This document shows, in pieces, positions 6,851-12,646 of a DNA stretch of 12,646 nt (positions are counted from its first letter, which is position 1; every line of letters begins with the position of its first letter). The notes beneath the pieces are model-generated. The model was not told the origin of the DNA, made no database searches, and was given only the letters and a program-made list of their open reading frames with translations. Source of the stretch: JAUIAI01 sp963976885 (lineage in GTDB: Bacteria; Pseudomonadota; Gammaproteobacteria; Burkholderiales; Burkholderiaceae_E). The stretch lies in NCBI GenBank assembly GCA_963976885.1, contig CAXBNM010000119.1:1-12646 (forward strand), written 5' to 3'. A program made the position numbers and the translations under genes.

Positions 6851-7996
6851 CTACTCGCCGCCGGCAGTAACCGGCCGCGCGACAGGAGCCTGATTCATCG
6901 AACTGAAATGCGCAAACCACGGCGCCAGATCAGTGTGGTCGCAAGCCACCTTGATTGCGACCAGCACCGGCACGGCGATCAGCGCCCCGACAATGCCCCA
7001 GATCCAGGCCCAGAACGCCACGGCCAGCAAGATCACCACCGGGTTGATATCGAAGCGGCGGCCCAGCACACTGGGTGTGATCAACTGCCCTTCGACAATG
7101 GTGCAGAACGCGTAGATGCCTGGCATCAGCAACATTGGCGTCAACTCGTTGAATTCGATGATGGAGGCAACCCCGATCAACACCACGCCAATCACCGGAC
7201 CAATGTAAGGCATGAAATTCATCACGCCTGCCGTCACGCCCCACGACCACGCGTCAGGCATGCCTGCCACCATGAGCGCCGTGGCAACCACCGCGCCCAG
7301 ACAGAAGTTGATCACGGTCACGCTCATCAGATAGCGTGACACATCGTTCTCGATCAGCATCACCAGTTCGAGCGCTTTCTTCTTGTCGGCCAGGCTATCG
7401 AAAGATTCAACCAGCCGCACATGAAAATGCGAGCCCGAGGCCAGCATGAAATACAGCAACACCAGCGTGGCGGCAACAGTGGTTGCCATGTATTGGGCAT
7501 TCTGAGCCAGCGTGAACAACAAGCCCGGCCCGCGAACGACAACTTGCTGCGCTTTTTTGCCGTCAATGTTCTTGCCCACTTCCTCCAACGCATCGCTGGC
7601 TTTGGCCACCTCTTCCATGGGCTGGCGCAACTCGCTCAGCTTGCTGCGCAACTCGCTGGACATCTTCGGAATGTCGTCCATCCAACGCGCCACCGGTCCG
7701 CTTGCCACAAAGGCGGCGCCGCTGACCACCACGGTCAGGCCAATTACGATGAAGGCCGCCGACAAGGCGCTGGGCATGCGTCGTTTGGCGAGCCAGCGCA
7801 CCCAGGGACCGAAGGTCAGCCAGACCAGCACGGCAAGGACCACCGGAATCAACAAGCCTTTGGCAAAGTACAGAGCCGCCGCGAACATGATGAAGAAAAT
7901 GCCCTTGATGGCGGCGTTCCCCGTTGGCGTCAGCGCGCCGAGAGAATGCGAACCTGCTGGCGCATCAGCGGCTGGCCGGGGCTTGTCCGTGGTCAC
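6851..7996 (-). CDS. AI-2E/PerM-family (UPF0118) membrane transporter-like protein
   Basis: A 381-residue polytopic inner-membrane protein of the AI-2E exporter/PerM family. Hydrophobic segments lie at about 32-63, 77-100, 165-187, 224-245, 252-280, 286-302 and 318-350, with a charged, helical soluble stretch at about 105-155 between the third and fourth, as is typical. Family-diagnostic blocks are NFMPYIGPVIGVV (260-272) and EGQLITPSVLGRRFDINP (302-319). Members are assigned to autoinducer-2, ion or drug export, but most, including this one, have no demonstrated substrate. Translation starts at GTG 5 nt after the stop of the small exported protein, so the two are probably cotranscribed and translationally coupled. 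Its stop lies 31 bp from the converging fumC stop. Confidence 0.9.
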   Translation of the reverse strand: MTTDKPRPAADAPAGSHSLGALTPTGNAAIKGIFFIMFAAALYFAKGLLIPVVLAVLVWLTFGPWVRWLAKRRMPSALSAAFIVIGLTVVVSGAAFVASGPVARWMDDIPKMSSELRSKLSELRQPMEEVAKASDALEEVGKNIDGKKAQQVVVRGPGLLFTLAQNAQYMATTVAATLVLLYFMLASGSHFHVRLVESFDSLADKKKALELVMLIENDVSRYLMSVTVINFCLGAVVATALMVAGMPDAWSWGVTAGVMNFMPYIGPVIGVVLIGVASIIEFNELTPMLLMPGIYAFCTIVEGQLITPSVLGRRFDINPVVILLAVAFWAWIWGIVGALIAVPVLVAIKVACDHTDLAPWFAHFSSMNQAPVARPVTAGGE

Positions 7997-8001
7997 GGCG
8001 C

Positions 8002-8325
8002 TTATTTCCGGTCCATGCTTTTCGGGTCGGGCTTATCGACCACCTTGCCCTTGTCCTGCAACTCTTCGATCACGGCCTCGGTTTCGCGTTTGTCTTTCGC
8101 CTTGTCGAGCAACAGATTCGAACCGTCATAGCCCTGTCCCGGCAACGGCATCTCGGTGTTCTCTTCTTCTTCGGTCAGCTCGTCGACGGCGTCCTCGGCA
8201 CGCTTCTCTTCGCTCTGAGGCTCCTTCGCCGCGGCAGTCTGTTCGGTCGGGGCCGCCGTAACGACGGTACATCCCAGGGCCAGCACACCCATCAGGCCCC
8301 ACTGAGTCCACAAGCTTGTCTTCAT
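8002..8325 (-). CDS. Small exported acidic protein of unknown function (possible lipoprotein)
   Basis: A 107-residue protein I do not recognise. Residues 1-25 look like a signal sequence: K2, a hydrophobic core (about 10-23, WGLMGVLALGCTVV) and a TAAP junction suited to signal peptidase I. C19 in LALGC could instead act as a lipid anchor, although the lipobox is imperfect. The mature part is highly charged, with a Glu-rich run (DELTEEEENTE, 48-58), a PGQGYDGSNLLLD segment (62-74) and a Lys/Asp-rich end, and is probably flexible or helical. The frame is open 39 codons upstream, but this ATG follows GGAGGT by 4 nt and opens a proper signal sequence, while the longer form would run into the pnp terminator. 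It precedes the AI-2E-family gene by 5 nt, suggesting a joint envelope role (inference). Confidence 0.8.
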   Translation of the reverse strand: MKTSLWTQWGLMGVLALGCTVVTAAPTEQTAAAKEPQSEEKRAEDAVDELTEEEENTEMPLPGQGYDGSNLLLDKAKDKRETEAVIEELQDKGKVVDKPDPKSMDRK

Positions 8326-8329
8326 CACT

Positions 8330-8335
8330 ACCTCC
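8330..8335 (-). promoter_or_regulatory. Ribosome binding site of the small exported protein
   Basis: On the minus strand GGAGGT stands 4 nt before the ATG at 8325. It decides this start over an upstream ATG in the same frame. Confidence 0.8.
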
Positions 8336-8342
8336 GGATTGC

Positions 8343-8365
8343 GGCGGCGCGATGAGTCAGCCGCC
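8343..8365 (-). repeat. GC hairpin in the leader of the exported-protein gene
   Basis: GGCGGC (8343-8348) and GCCGCC (8360-8365) form a perfect 6-bp stem around an 11-nt loop. It ends 7 bp upstream of the Shine-Dalgarno of the exported-protein gene, so it could form in the 5' untranslated mRNA. Confidence 0.5.
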
Positions 8366-8397
8366 GGGATAGCAGCCAATGGCAAAAGTCGTGCCCG

Positions 8398-8427
8398 CAT
8401 GCCTGACGCGCGCATCAGACAGGCATG
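8398..8427. repeat. Inverted repeat CATGCCTG/CAGGCATG
   Basis: Exact 8-bp arms (8398-8405 and 8420-8427) separated by 14 nt, immediately beyond the pnp terminator and about 75-100 bp upstream of the exported-protein gene. The position suits an operator or a second RNA stem; no known consensus is recognised. Confidence 0.5.
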
Positions 8428-8459
8428 AAAAAACCCAGCCACCAGGGCTGGGTTTTTTT
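8428..8459 (-). terminator. Intrinsic terminator of the rpsO-pnp operon (bidirectional)
   Basis: A perfect 7-bp stem CCCAGCC/GGCTGGG with a 5-nt loop (8434-8452) is flanked by A6 (8428-8433) and T7 (8453-8459). On the minus strand it reads as hairpin plus U-run, 17 bp after the pnp stop. The T-run on the other side also allows it to work on plus-strand transcripts. It separates pnp from the next minus-strand pair, which therefore needs its own promoter. Confidence 0.93.
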
Positions 8460-8475
8460 CGGGTACCGCGAAGAA

Positions 8476-10587
8476 TCAGGCTTCCGGAGCAGCTTGATTC
8501 TCTTCTTCGGTCACGGCTTTCATCGACAGACGCAAACGGCCTTTGTCGTCGGCTTCGATAACCTTGACCCGGATAGCCTGGCCTTCGGTCACATAGTCGC
8601 TGACATTGTTGACGCGCTCGTTGGCGATCTGCGAAACATGCAGCAAACCGTCACGACCCGGCATGACCTGAACGATCGCACCAAAGTCGAGAATCTTGAG
8701 CACGGTACCGTCGTAGACACGACCGATTTCAACTTCGGCGGTCAGGTCTTCGATCATCTTCTGCGCTTTCTTGGCAGCAGCGCCATCAACCGCAGCGATG
8801 GTGATGTGGCCGTCGTCCTGAATATCAACCTGAGTACCGGTCGATTCGGTGATCTGGCGGATGGTTGCACCACCCTTGCCGATCACGTCACGAATGCGCT
8901 CGGGGTTGATCTTCATTTTGTACATGCGCGGCGCGAAGTCGGACAGCTCTTCACGAGCGCCGCCGACGGCAGCACGCATTTCGCCAAGAATGTGTACGCG
9001 AGCTTCACGAGCCTGCGCCAACGCTACCTGCATGATTTCGCGGGTAATGCCCTGGATCTTGATATCCATCTGCAGCGCGGTAATACCGTCGTCGGTACCG
9101 GCCACTTTGAAGTCCATGTCACCGAGATGATCTTCATCGCCGAGGATGTCGGTCAGCACCGCAAACTTGTTGCCTTCCTTGATCAGACCCATCGCAATAC
9201 CGGCAACGTGGTTCTTGACCGGCACGCCGGCGTCCATCAGAGCCAGACAGCCGCCACAGACCGAAGCCATTGACGACGAACCATTGGACTCGGTGATTTC
9301 GGAAACCACGCGGATCGAGTAAGCAAAGTCTTCCACCGACGGCAGCAACGGAGCCAGCGCACGCTTGGCGAGGCGACCGTGACCGATTTCGCGACGCTTC
9401 GGCGTACCCATACGGCCGGTTTCACCGGTCGCAAATGGGGGCATGTTGTAGTGCATCATGAAGCGCTCGCGATACTCGCCAGCGACAGCATCAATGACTT
9501 GCTCGTCACGGCTGGTGCCCAGCGTGGCAGCCACCATGGCTTGTGTTTCGCCGCGGGTGAACAGCGCCGAGCCATGGGCCCGGGGCAGCACGCCGGTGCG
9601 AATCGCGATCGGGCGCACGGTGCGGGTGTCACGACCGTCAATGCGGGGCTCGCCCGACAGGATCTGACTGCGCACGATGCGGTACTGCAGGTCATGCAAC
9701 AGATCGCTGACCACACCGGAATCGGGCGCGTTGTCGCCGGCCGCCAATGCTTCCTGGCAAGCCTTTTCGACGGCGCGGATACGAGTCGTGCGTTCCTGCT
9801 TGTCGCGAACCTGATAGGCCTCGCGCATGCCGGCTTCGGCCAGTTCGTTGATTTTGCCGACCAGAACCTGATCAGGCTCGGGGGCTTTCCAGTCCCATTC
9901 GGGCTTGCCGGCAATTTCAACCAGCTCGTCGATGGCGGTAATCGCGGTCTGCATCTGCTCATGGCCAAACATGACCGCGCCGAGCATCACATCTTCGGGC
10001 AACTCATGGGCTTCCGACTCAACCATCAGCACGGCCTGGTCGGTACCAGCCACAACCAGATCGAGCTTGGTATCGGCCATCTGGCTGGTGCGCGGGTTCA
10101 GCACGTACTCACCATTGATGTAACCGACGCGGCATGCGCCGATGGGGCCGGCAAACGGAATGCCGGAGATGGCCAGAGCGGCCGAAGCGCCGATCAGAGC
10201 CGGGATGTCGCTGTCCACATCGGGGTTTACCGACAGGACTTGCAGCGCAACCTGTACTTCGTTGTAGAAGCCCTCGGGGAACAACGGCCGCAACGGGCGG
10301 TCGGTCAGCCGGGCAATCAGGGTCTCGCGCTCGGTCGGACGACCTTCACGCTTGAAGAAGCCGCCCGGAATACGACCGGCTGCGTAGAACTTCTCCATGT
10401 AATCGACGGTCAGGGGAAAGAAATCCTGACCGGGTTTGGCTTCCTTGCGTGCGACCACGGTGGCCAGCACCACGGTGTCGTCCATCGTGACCACGACCGC
10501 ACCAGAGGCCTGCCGGGCTACTTCACCGGTTTCCAAGGTGACAGTGTTCTGGCCCCATTGAAAAGTCTTCTTGGCTATTTCAAACAA
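8476..10587 (-). CDS. pnp: Polynucleotide phosphorylase (PNPase)
   Basis: A 703-residue 3'-5' phosphorolytic exoribonuclease of mRNA decay, a trimer and usual degradosome component. Domain order is complete: first RNase PH core (about 10-145), helical linker, second RNase PH core (about 320-545) with the SNGSSS phosphate-binding stretch and the metal-site motif DILGDEDHLGDMDFK (from D480, with D486 and D492), a KH domain with GKGG (570-573), and an S1 domain (about 620-690). No key residue is missing. The start is TTG: the in-frame upstream region has no ATG or GTG before a stop at 10602-10600, and GGAG lies 6 nt before the TTG. The gene follows rpsO in the classical rpsO-pnp order and ends before a strong terminator. 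A rare start and hairpins upstream fit the known post-transcriptional autocontrol of pnp in enterobacteria. Confidence 0.97.
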   Translation of the reverse strand: MFEIAKKTFQWGQNTVTLETGEVARQASGAVVVTMDDTVVLATVVARKEAKPGQDFFPLTVDYMEKFYAAGRIPGGFFKREGRPTERETLIARLTDRPLRPLFPEGFYNEVQVALQVLSVNPDVDSDIPALIGASAALAISGIPFAGPIGACRVGYINGEYVLNPRTSQMADTKLDLVVAGTDQAVLMVESEAHELPEDVMLGAVMFGHEQMQTAITAIDELVEIAGKPEWDWKAPEPDQVLVGKINELAEAGMREAYQVRDKQERTTRIRAVEKACQEALAAGDNAPDSGVVSDLLHDLQYRIVRSQILSGEPRIDGRDTRTVRPIAIRTGVLPRAHGSALFTRGETQAMVAATLGTSRDEQVIDAVAGEYRERFMMHYNMPPFATGETGRMGTPKRREIGHGRLAKRALAPLLPSVEDFAYSIRVVSEITESNGSSSMASVCGGCLALMDAGVPVKNHVAGIAMGLIKEGNKFAVLTDILGDEDHLGDMDFKVAGTDDGITALQMDIKIQGITREIMQVALAQAREARVHILGEMRAAVGGAREELSDFAPRMYKMKINPERIRDVIGKGGATIRQITESTGTQVDIQDDGHITIAAVDGAAAKKAQKMIEDLTAEVEIGRVYDGTVLKILDFGAIVQVMPGRDGLLHVSQIANERVNNVSDYVTEGQAIRVKVIEADDKGRLRLSMKAVTEEENQAAPEA

Positions 10588-10603
10588 TTTTTTCTCCGTT
10601 CAT
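10585..10603 (-). promoter_or_regulatory. pnp translation start region: SD, TTG start and overlapping mini-ORF
   Basis: GGAG (10597-10594) plus 6 nt precedes the TTG start (10587-10585). An ATG at 10603-10601 opens a 7-codon frame (MNGEKIV) that contains this Shine-Dalgarno and stops with TGA at 10582-10580, just inside pnp. That ATG has no good ribosome binding site of its own, so its use is doubtful. Confidence 0.6.
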
Positions 10604-10632
10604 TGTTTCGGGGCCCTGCCCGACAAAACACA

Positions 10633-10665
10633 AAAGCACCGGCCTGAGGACAGACGCAGTGCTTT
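10633..10665 (-). terminator. Hairpin between rpsO and pnp (leaky terminator or RNase processing site)
   Basis: On the minus strand AAAGCAC (10665-10659) pairs with GTGCTTT (10639-10633) around a 19-nt loop that may itself fold (CTG-TCCT-CAG). An interrupted T-rich stretch follows (T4, then GTGTTTTG). It starts 55 bp after the rpsO stop and lies about 46 bp before pnp, where E. coli has its rpsO terminator and RNase III/E sites. Partial read-through is required for pnp unless a separate promoter exists. Confidence 0.6.
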
Positions 10666-10720
10666 CGTTGGCAGTTCAATTACCCACCGGGGGCGCATGA
10701 GCCGCAAGATGGATGGCTCA

Positions 10721-10990
10721 CTAGCCGCGCAGCCCAAGCTTCTGGATCAGGTCACGGTAACGAGCGACATCGCGGGATTTCAGGTAATCCAGCAGTTTGC
10801 GTCGACGGCTCACCATGCGCAGCAGGCCGCGGCGTGAATGGTGATCTTTCTTGTGCGTCTTGAAATGCTCGGTCAAATCGACGATACGGGCGGTAAGCAG
10901 GGCAACCTGTACTTCCGTGGAACCGGTATCGTTGGCGGAGCGCTTGTTGTCGGCGACGATTTTCGCCTTATCCAGATCAGCTACTGACAT
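10721..10990 (-). CDS. rpsO: 30S ribosomal protein S15
   Basis: An 89-residue primary 16S rRNA-binding protein of the small-subunit platform, full length for the family. Diagnostic blocks are DTGSTEVQVALLTARI (21-36), KKDHHSRRGLLRMVSRRRKL (47-66) and a C-terminal LIQKLGLRG. The rRNA-contact segment DHHSRRG is intact. The ATG is preceded by a modest GGGAA about 8 nt upstream. It is the first gene of the rpsO-pnp operon, 133 bp before pnp. S15 often represses its own translation by binding leader mRNA; here the leader is unusually long if the TATAAT promoter at 11269-11274 is the one used. Confidence 0.97.
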   Translation of the reverse strand: MSVADLDKAKIVADNKRSANDTGSTEVQVALLTARIVDLTEHFKTHKKDHHSRRGLLRMVSRRRKLLDYLKSRDVARYRDLIQKLGLRG

Positions 10991-11373
10991 TTGTTGATGT
11001 TCCCATTACATGCATGGCGTCGGGATGCCCATTTATTGACCGCAACGCTCATGCGTTACCCGTCCTGACCGCTCAACCCGGAGCTAGGTGCTCTAGAGTG
11101 GCCTTTGCAGCTTGCCTTCATGCGAAAACGCCTTTCTGCTATGAATATCGATACGCCGACAGCCAATGCAGCAAAAAAGCAGACTTGCAAAAAGCAATAC
11201 TACAAATAGAAACCCCGCCATGCTGATTACTTGCGGCACCACCGGGGTGCGGTACCGTGCAGCCGCGCATTATAGCCGGAATCTGTGGCAACACTGGTAG
11301 TTTATTTGCCTCTATTGCGCCATTCGGCAACGCTGCCGGCGCCCGTGCCAACCCATGCCCAGCCATTGCCCCC
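10991..11373 (-). other. rpsO leader and rpsO-dcd gap (383 bp)
   Basis: No tRNA or convincing long gene is visible. Reading toward rpsO, the region holds the TATAAT promoter candidate, a stretch with two T-runs (GCTTTTTGC and GCTTTTTTGC, within 11162-11197), a 5-bp stem AACGC-TCAT-GCGTT (11044-11057), and a 4-bp stem CCAT/ATGG (11003-11017) beside the rpsO ribosome binding site. A 21-codon open frame (11121 down to 11056, starting MKASCKGHSR) has an AAAGG about 10 nt upstream but no recognisable product. These may form a regulatory leader for S15. Confidence 0.5.
11269..11274 (-). promoter_or_regulatory. -10 box of a candidate rpsO promoter
   Basis: The minus strand shows GGCTATAATGCGCGGC: a consensus TATAAT followed by a GC-rich discriminator of the kind seen on growth-rate-controlled ribosomal promoters. 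No good -35 hexamer sits 16-18 bp upstream; TTGCCA is present but only 11 bp away. Transcription from here would give rpsO a leader of about 270 nt. Confidence 0.55.
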
Positions 11374-11937
11374 TCAGGTCAGGGGCAAGGTCACGCCTTT
11401 CTGCCCCTGATACTTGCCGCCGCGGTCCTTGTAGGAGGTCTCGCAGACCTGGTCAGACTCCAGAAAGAGCATCTGGGCACAGCCCTCACCGGCGTAGATC
11501 TTGGCCGGCAGCGGCGTGGTGTTGGAGAACTCGAGCGTGACGTGCCCTTCCCACTCGGGCTCCAGCGGGGTGACGTTGACGATGATGCCGCACCGGGCAT
11601 AGGTGGACTTGCCCAGGCAGATGGTCAGCACCGACCGGGGAATCCGGAAGAACTCGACCGTTCGGGCCAGAGCGAACGAATTGGGCGGAATGATGCAGAC
11701 ATCGCCGACCACATCGACGAAGGATTTTTCATCGAAAGCCTTCGGGTCGACGATGCTCGAATTGATATTCGTGAATATCTTGAACTCGTTGGCGCAACGC
11801 ACGTCATAGCCATAACTGGAGGTGCCGTAAGAGACGATGCGTTCACCGTCGCGCGAACGGACCTGGCCAGGCTCGAAGGGCTCAATCATGCCCTGCTGGC
11901 CCATCTGACGAATCCAGGTGTCTGCTTTGATGCTCAT
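11374..11937 (-). CDS. dcd: dCTP deaminase
   Basis: A 187-residue enzyme that deaminates dCTP to dUTP, feeding dUTPase and thymidylate synthesis; it acts in the cytoplasm as a trimer. The sequence matches the proteobacterial type (usual length about 188). Active-site blocks are GKSTYARCG (109-117, with S111 and R115) and EWEGHVTLEFSNT (128-140, with E136 aligning to the catalytic Glu), followed by AQMLFLE and the C-terminal KDRGGKYQGQKGVTLP lid. The frame is open 41 codons further upstream, but that segment is unlike any Dcd, and homologues begin MSIK as here. An AGGA lies 11 nt before this ATG. The gene stands alone, divergent from the molybdenum hydroxylase gene at the right edge. Confidence 0.96.
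   Translation of the reverse strand: MSIKADTWIRQMGQQGMIEPFEPGQVRSRDGERIVSYGTSSYGYDVRCANEFKIFTNINSSIVDPKAFDEKSFVDVVGDVCIIPPNSFALARTVEFFRIPRSVLTICLGKSTYARCGIIVNVTPLEPEWEGHVTLEFSNTTPLPAKIYAGEGCAQMLFLESDQVCETSYKDRGGKYQGQKGVTLPLT
11379..11410 (-). repeat. Inverted repeat at the dcd 3' end
   Basis: TCAGGGGCA (11379-11387) and TGCCCCTGA (11402-11410) are exact 9-bp complements with a 14-nt loop inside the last codons of dcd. No U-run follows, so a terminator role is uncertain; it may cap the mRNA 3' end or be chance. Confidence 0.4.
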
Positions 11938-12345
11938 GTGATCTTGAGTCCTGTCGCGCGCCCCCTCCTGGTGCAGGCCGGGATGGTCCGCGGGTGATCC
12001 GATCAGGGGAGGCAAAGTCGGGAGTTTAGACGGGATTGCGGGGCCGGACGATGAACGCAAGCCATCCGGATGGCCGCCTCCGAATACCCGAATCCTACCC
12101 TTGCCGGCGCCGTCCTGGCACCGGTCACCATAAGCGGGGGGTGCTTTATCTCAGTTTCTGGGCCGGGCGGATGCAGCCGGTGCGTCGTTGCTGTATTTTC
12201 AGTCCATAATTTACCGGCAACAGATGCCGTTTCGGCGATTGGCGCCGGGCGCGTCAGTACGCAATCAATTCCGACGCCAAGCATCTATGGAACAATCATC
12301 GACAACTTTTCGCACACTCATGACGAACGTCCAGAGGAGACAACT
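11938..12345. other. Divergent gap between dcd and the molybdenum hydroxylase gene (408 bp)
   Basis: Must hold the promoters for dcd (leftward) and for the right-edge gene (rightward). I see no tRNA, no gene with a recognisable product and no clear -35/-10 pair; CATAAT near 12201 has no matching -35. A small stem CGGCA-ACAGA-TGCCG lies about 130 bp before the right-edge gene. The segment 11938-12060 is open in the dcd frame but is not part of Dcd. Confidence 0.45.
12334..12339 (+). promoter_or_regulatory. Ribosome binding site of the right-edge gene
   Basis: GAGGAG lies 6 nt before the ATG at 12346. It favours this start over the ATG six codons later. Confidence 0.8.
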
Positions 12346-12646
12346 ATGACAGCGACCGTCACCATGACCGTCAATGGCAAAACCGTGACCGGCGATATCG
12401 ACCCCAGAACCCTTCTGGTTCAGTTCATCCGCGAGAACTGCCAACTCACCGGCACCCACGTCGGTTGCGACACCGCCCAATGTGGCGCCTGCACCGTGCA
12501 CCTGGACGGCCGTGCCGTCAAAGCCTGTTCAATGCTGGCCGTGCAAGCCAATGGCCGCGCCGTGACCACCATTGAGGGGCTGGCCACCGGCGACAAGATG
12601 CACCCGATGCAGGAAGCCTTCCGCGACTGCCACGGTCTGCAATGCG
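12346..12646 (+). CDS. [2Fe-2S] subunit of a molybdenum hydroxylase, CoxS-like (partial, right edge)
   Basis: The first 100 residues of an iron-sulfur small subunit of the xanthine dehydrogenase/aerobic CO dehydrogenase family, which passes electrons from the molybdopterin subunit to the FAD subunit. The plant-ferredoxin-type cluster site is C41-x4-C46-x2-C49-x11-C61 within HVGCDTAQCGACTVHLDGR. The last readable residues, GLQC (C100), begin the second [2Fe-2S] domain at its usual LQCG motif. N-terminal blocks (VNGKTV, DPRTLLVQFIRENCQLTG) fit CoxS closely. It lacks a fused FAD or Mo domain in the visible part and begins with a strong ribosome binding site, as expected of a separate small subunit. 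The large and medium subunits presumably follow outside the window. CO dehydrogenase proper cannot be told from related dehydrogenases without the large-subunit active-site loop. Confidence 0.92.
   Translation, partial: MTATVTMTVNGKTVTGDIDPRTLLVQFIRENCQLTGTHVGCDTAQCGACTVHLDGRAVKACSMLAVQANGRAVTTIEGLATGDKMHPMQEAFRDCHGLQC

Noticed and set aside
8326..8442. N-terminal extension of the small exported protein by 39 codons
   Set aside because: It would begin inside the pnp terminator and bury the signal sequence; a good Shine-Dalgarno marks the internal ATG.
9379..10647. A 422-codon open frame opposite pnp
   Set aside because: It is the antisense shadow of an intact, fully conserved pnp in high-GC DNA; its product resembles nothing and is rich in His/Gln/Gly of shadow type.
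10991..11373. A tRNA or other structured RNA gene in the rpsO-dcd gap
   Set aside because: No T-loop consensus, acceptor pairing or cloverleaf could be made on either strand.
11938..12060. N-terminal extension of dcd by 41 codons
   Set aside because: Dcd proteins begin MSIK, and the extension does not resemble the family.
1..12646. Mobile elements, CRISPR array or defence system
   Set aside because: No transposase, integrase, terminal repeats, regularly spaced repeats or defence-type domains were seen; every long frame is accounted for by core or common accessory genes.

Overview
The window reads as ordinary chromosomal DNA of a GC-rich proteobacterium. The rpsO-pnp pair, the roughly 188-residue proteobacterial type of dCTP deaminase, class II fumarase, a proteobacterial-type EgtB and a DUF1328 membrane peptide all suggest a gamma- or betaproteobacterium; the exact lineage cannot be fixed from sequence alone. 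I see no insertion sequences, CRISPR arrays, tRNA or rRNA genes, and no frameshifted genes.

Layout. At the left edge, on the minus strand, is a two-component module: a soluble multi-PAS HWE-family histidine kinase (296-3364) whose stop overlaps the start of a CheY-like response regulator (303 down to 1, cut by the edge). Upstream of the kinase is a 54-residue DUF1328 membrane peptide (3656-3820, minus). Divergent from it are egtB (4047-5324) and fumC (5413-6819) on the plus strand, separated by an 88-bp gap that holds a perfect 11-bp-arm hairpin. fumC converges on a minus-strand pair: a small exported acidic protein of unknown function (8002-8325) followed 5 nt later by an AI-2E/PerM-family membrane protein (6851-7996, GTG start). 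A strong terminator at 8428-8459 separates this pair from the rpsO-pnp operon (10990 down to 8476), in which pnp starts with TTG. A candidate rpsO promoter with a consensus TATAAT lies about 280 bp upstream of rpsO. dcd (11374-11937, minus) follows. At the right edge a plus-strand gene with a strong ribosome binding site (12346 to the end) encodes the [2Fe-2S] subunit of a molybdenum hydroxylase of the CoxS/xanthine dehydrogenase family and is cut by the edge.

Functionally the window mixes housekeeping RNA and nucleotide metabolism (S15, PNPase, dCTP deaminase), central carbon metabolism (fumarase), redox protection (one ergothioneine-pathway enzyme without its usual partner beside it), cytoplasmic signalling, and the start of a probable molybdo-flavo-iron enzyme operon. 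I did not find a clearly new biological system. The points most worth a second look are the six-PAS HWE kinase with its overlapping regulator, the orphan egtB, the regulatory structures around egtB, fumC, rpsO and pnp, and the uncharacterised exported protein.
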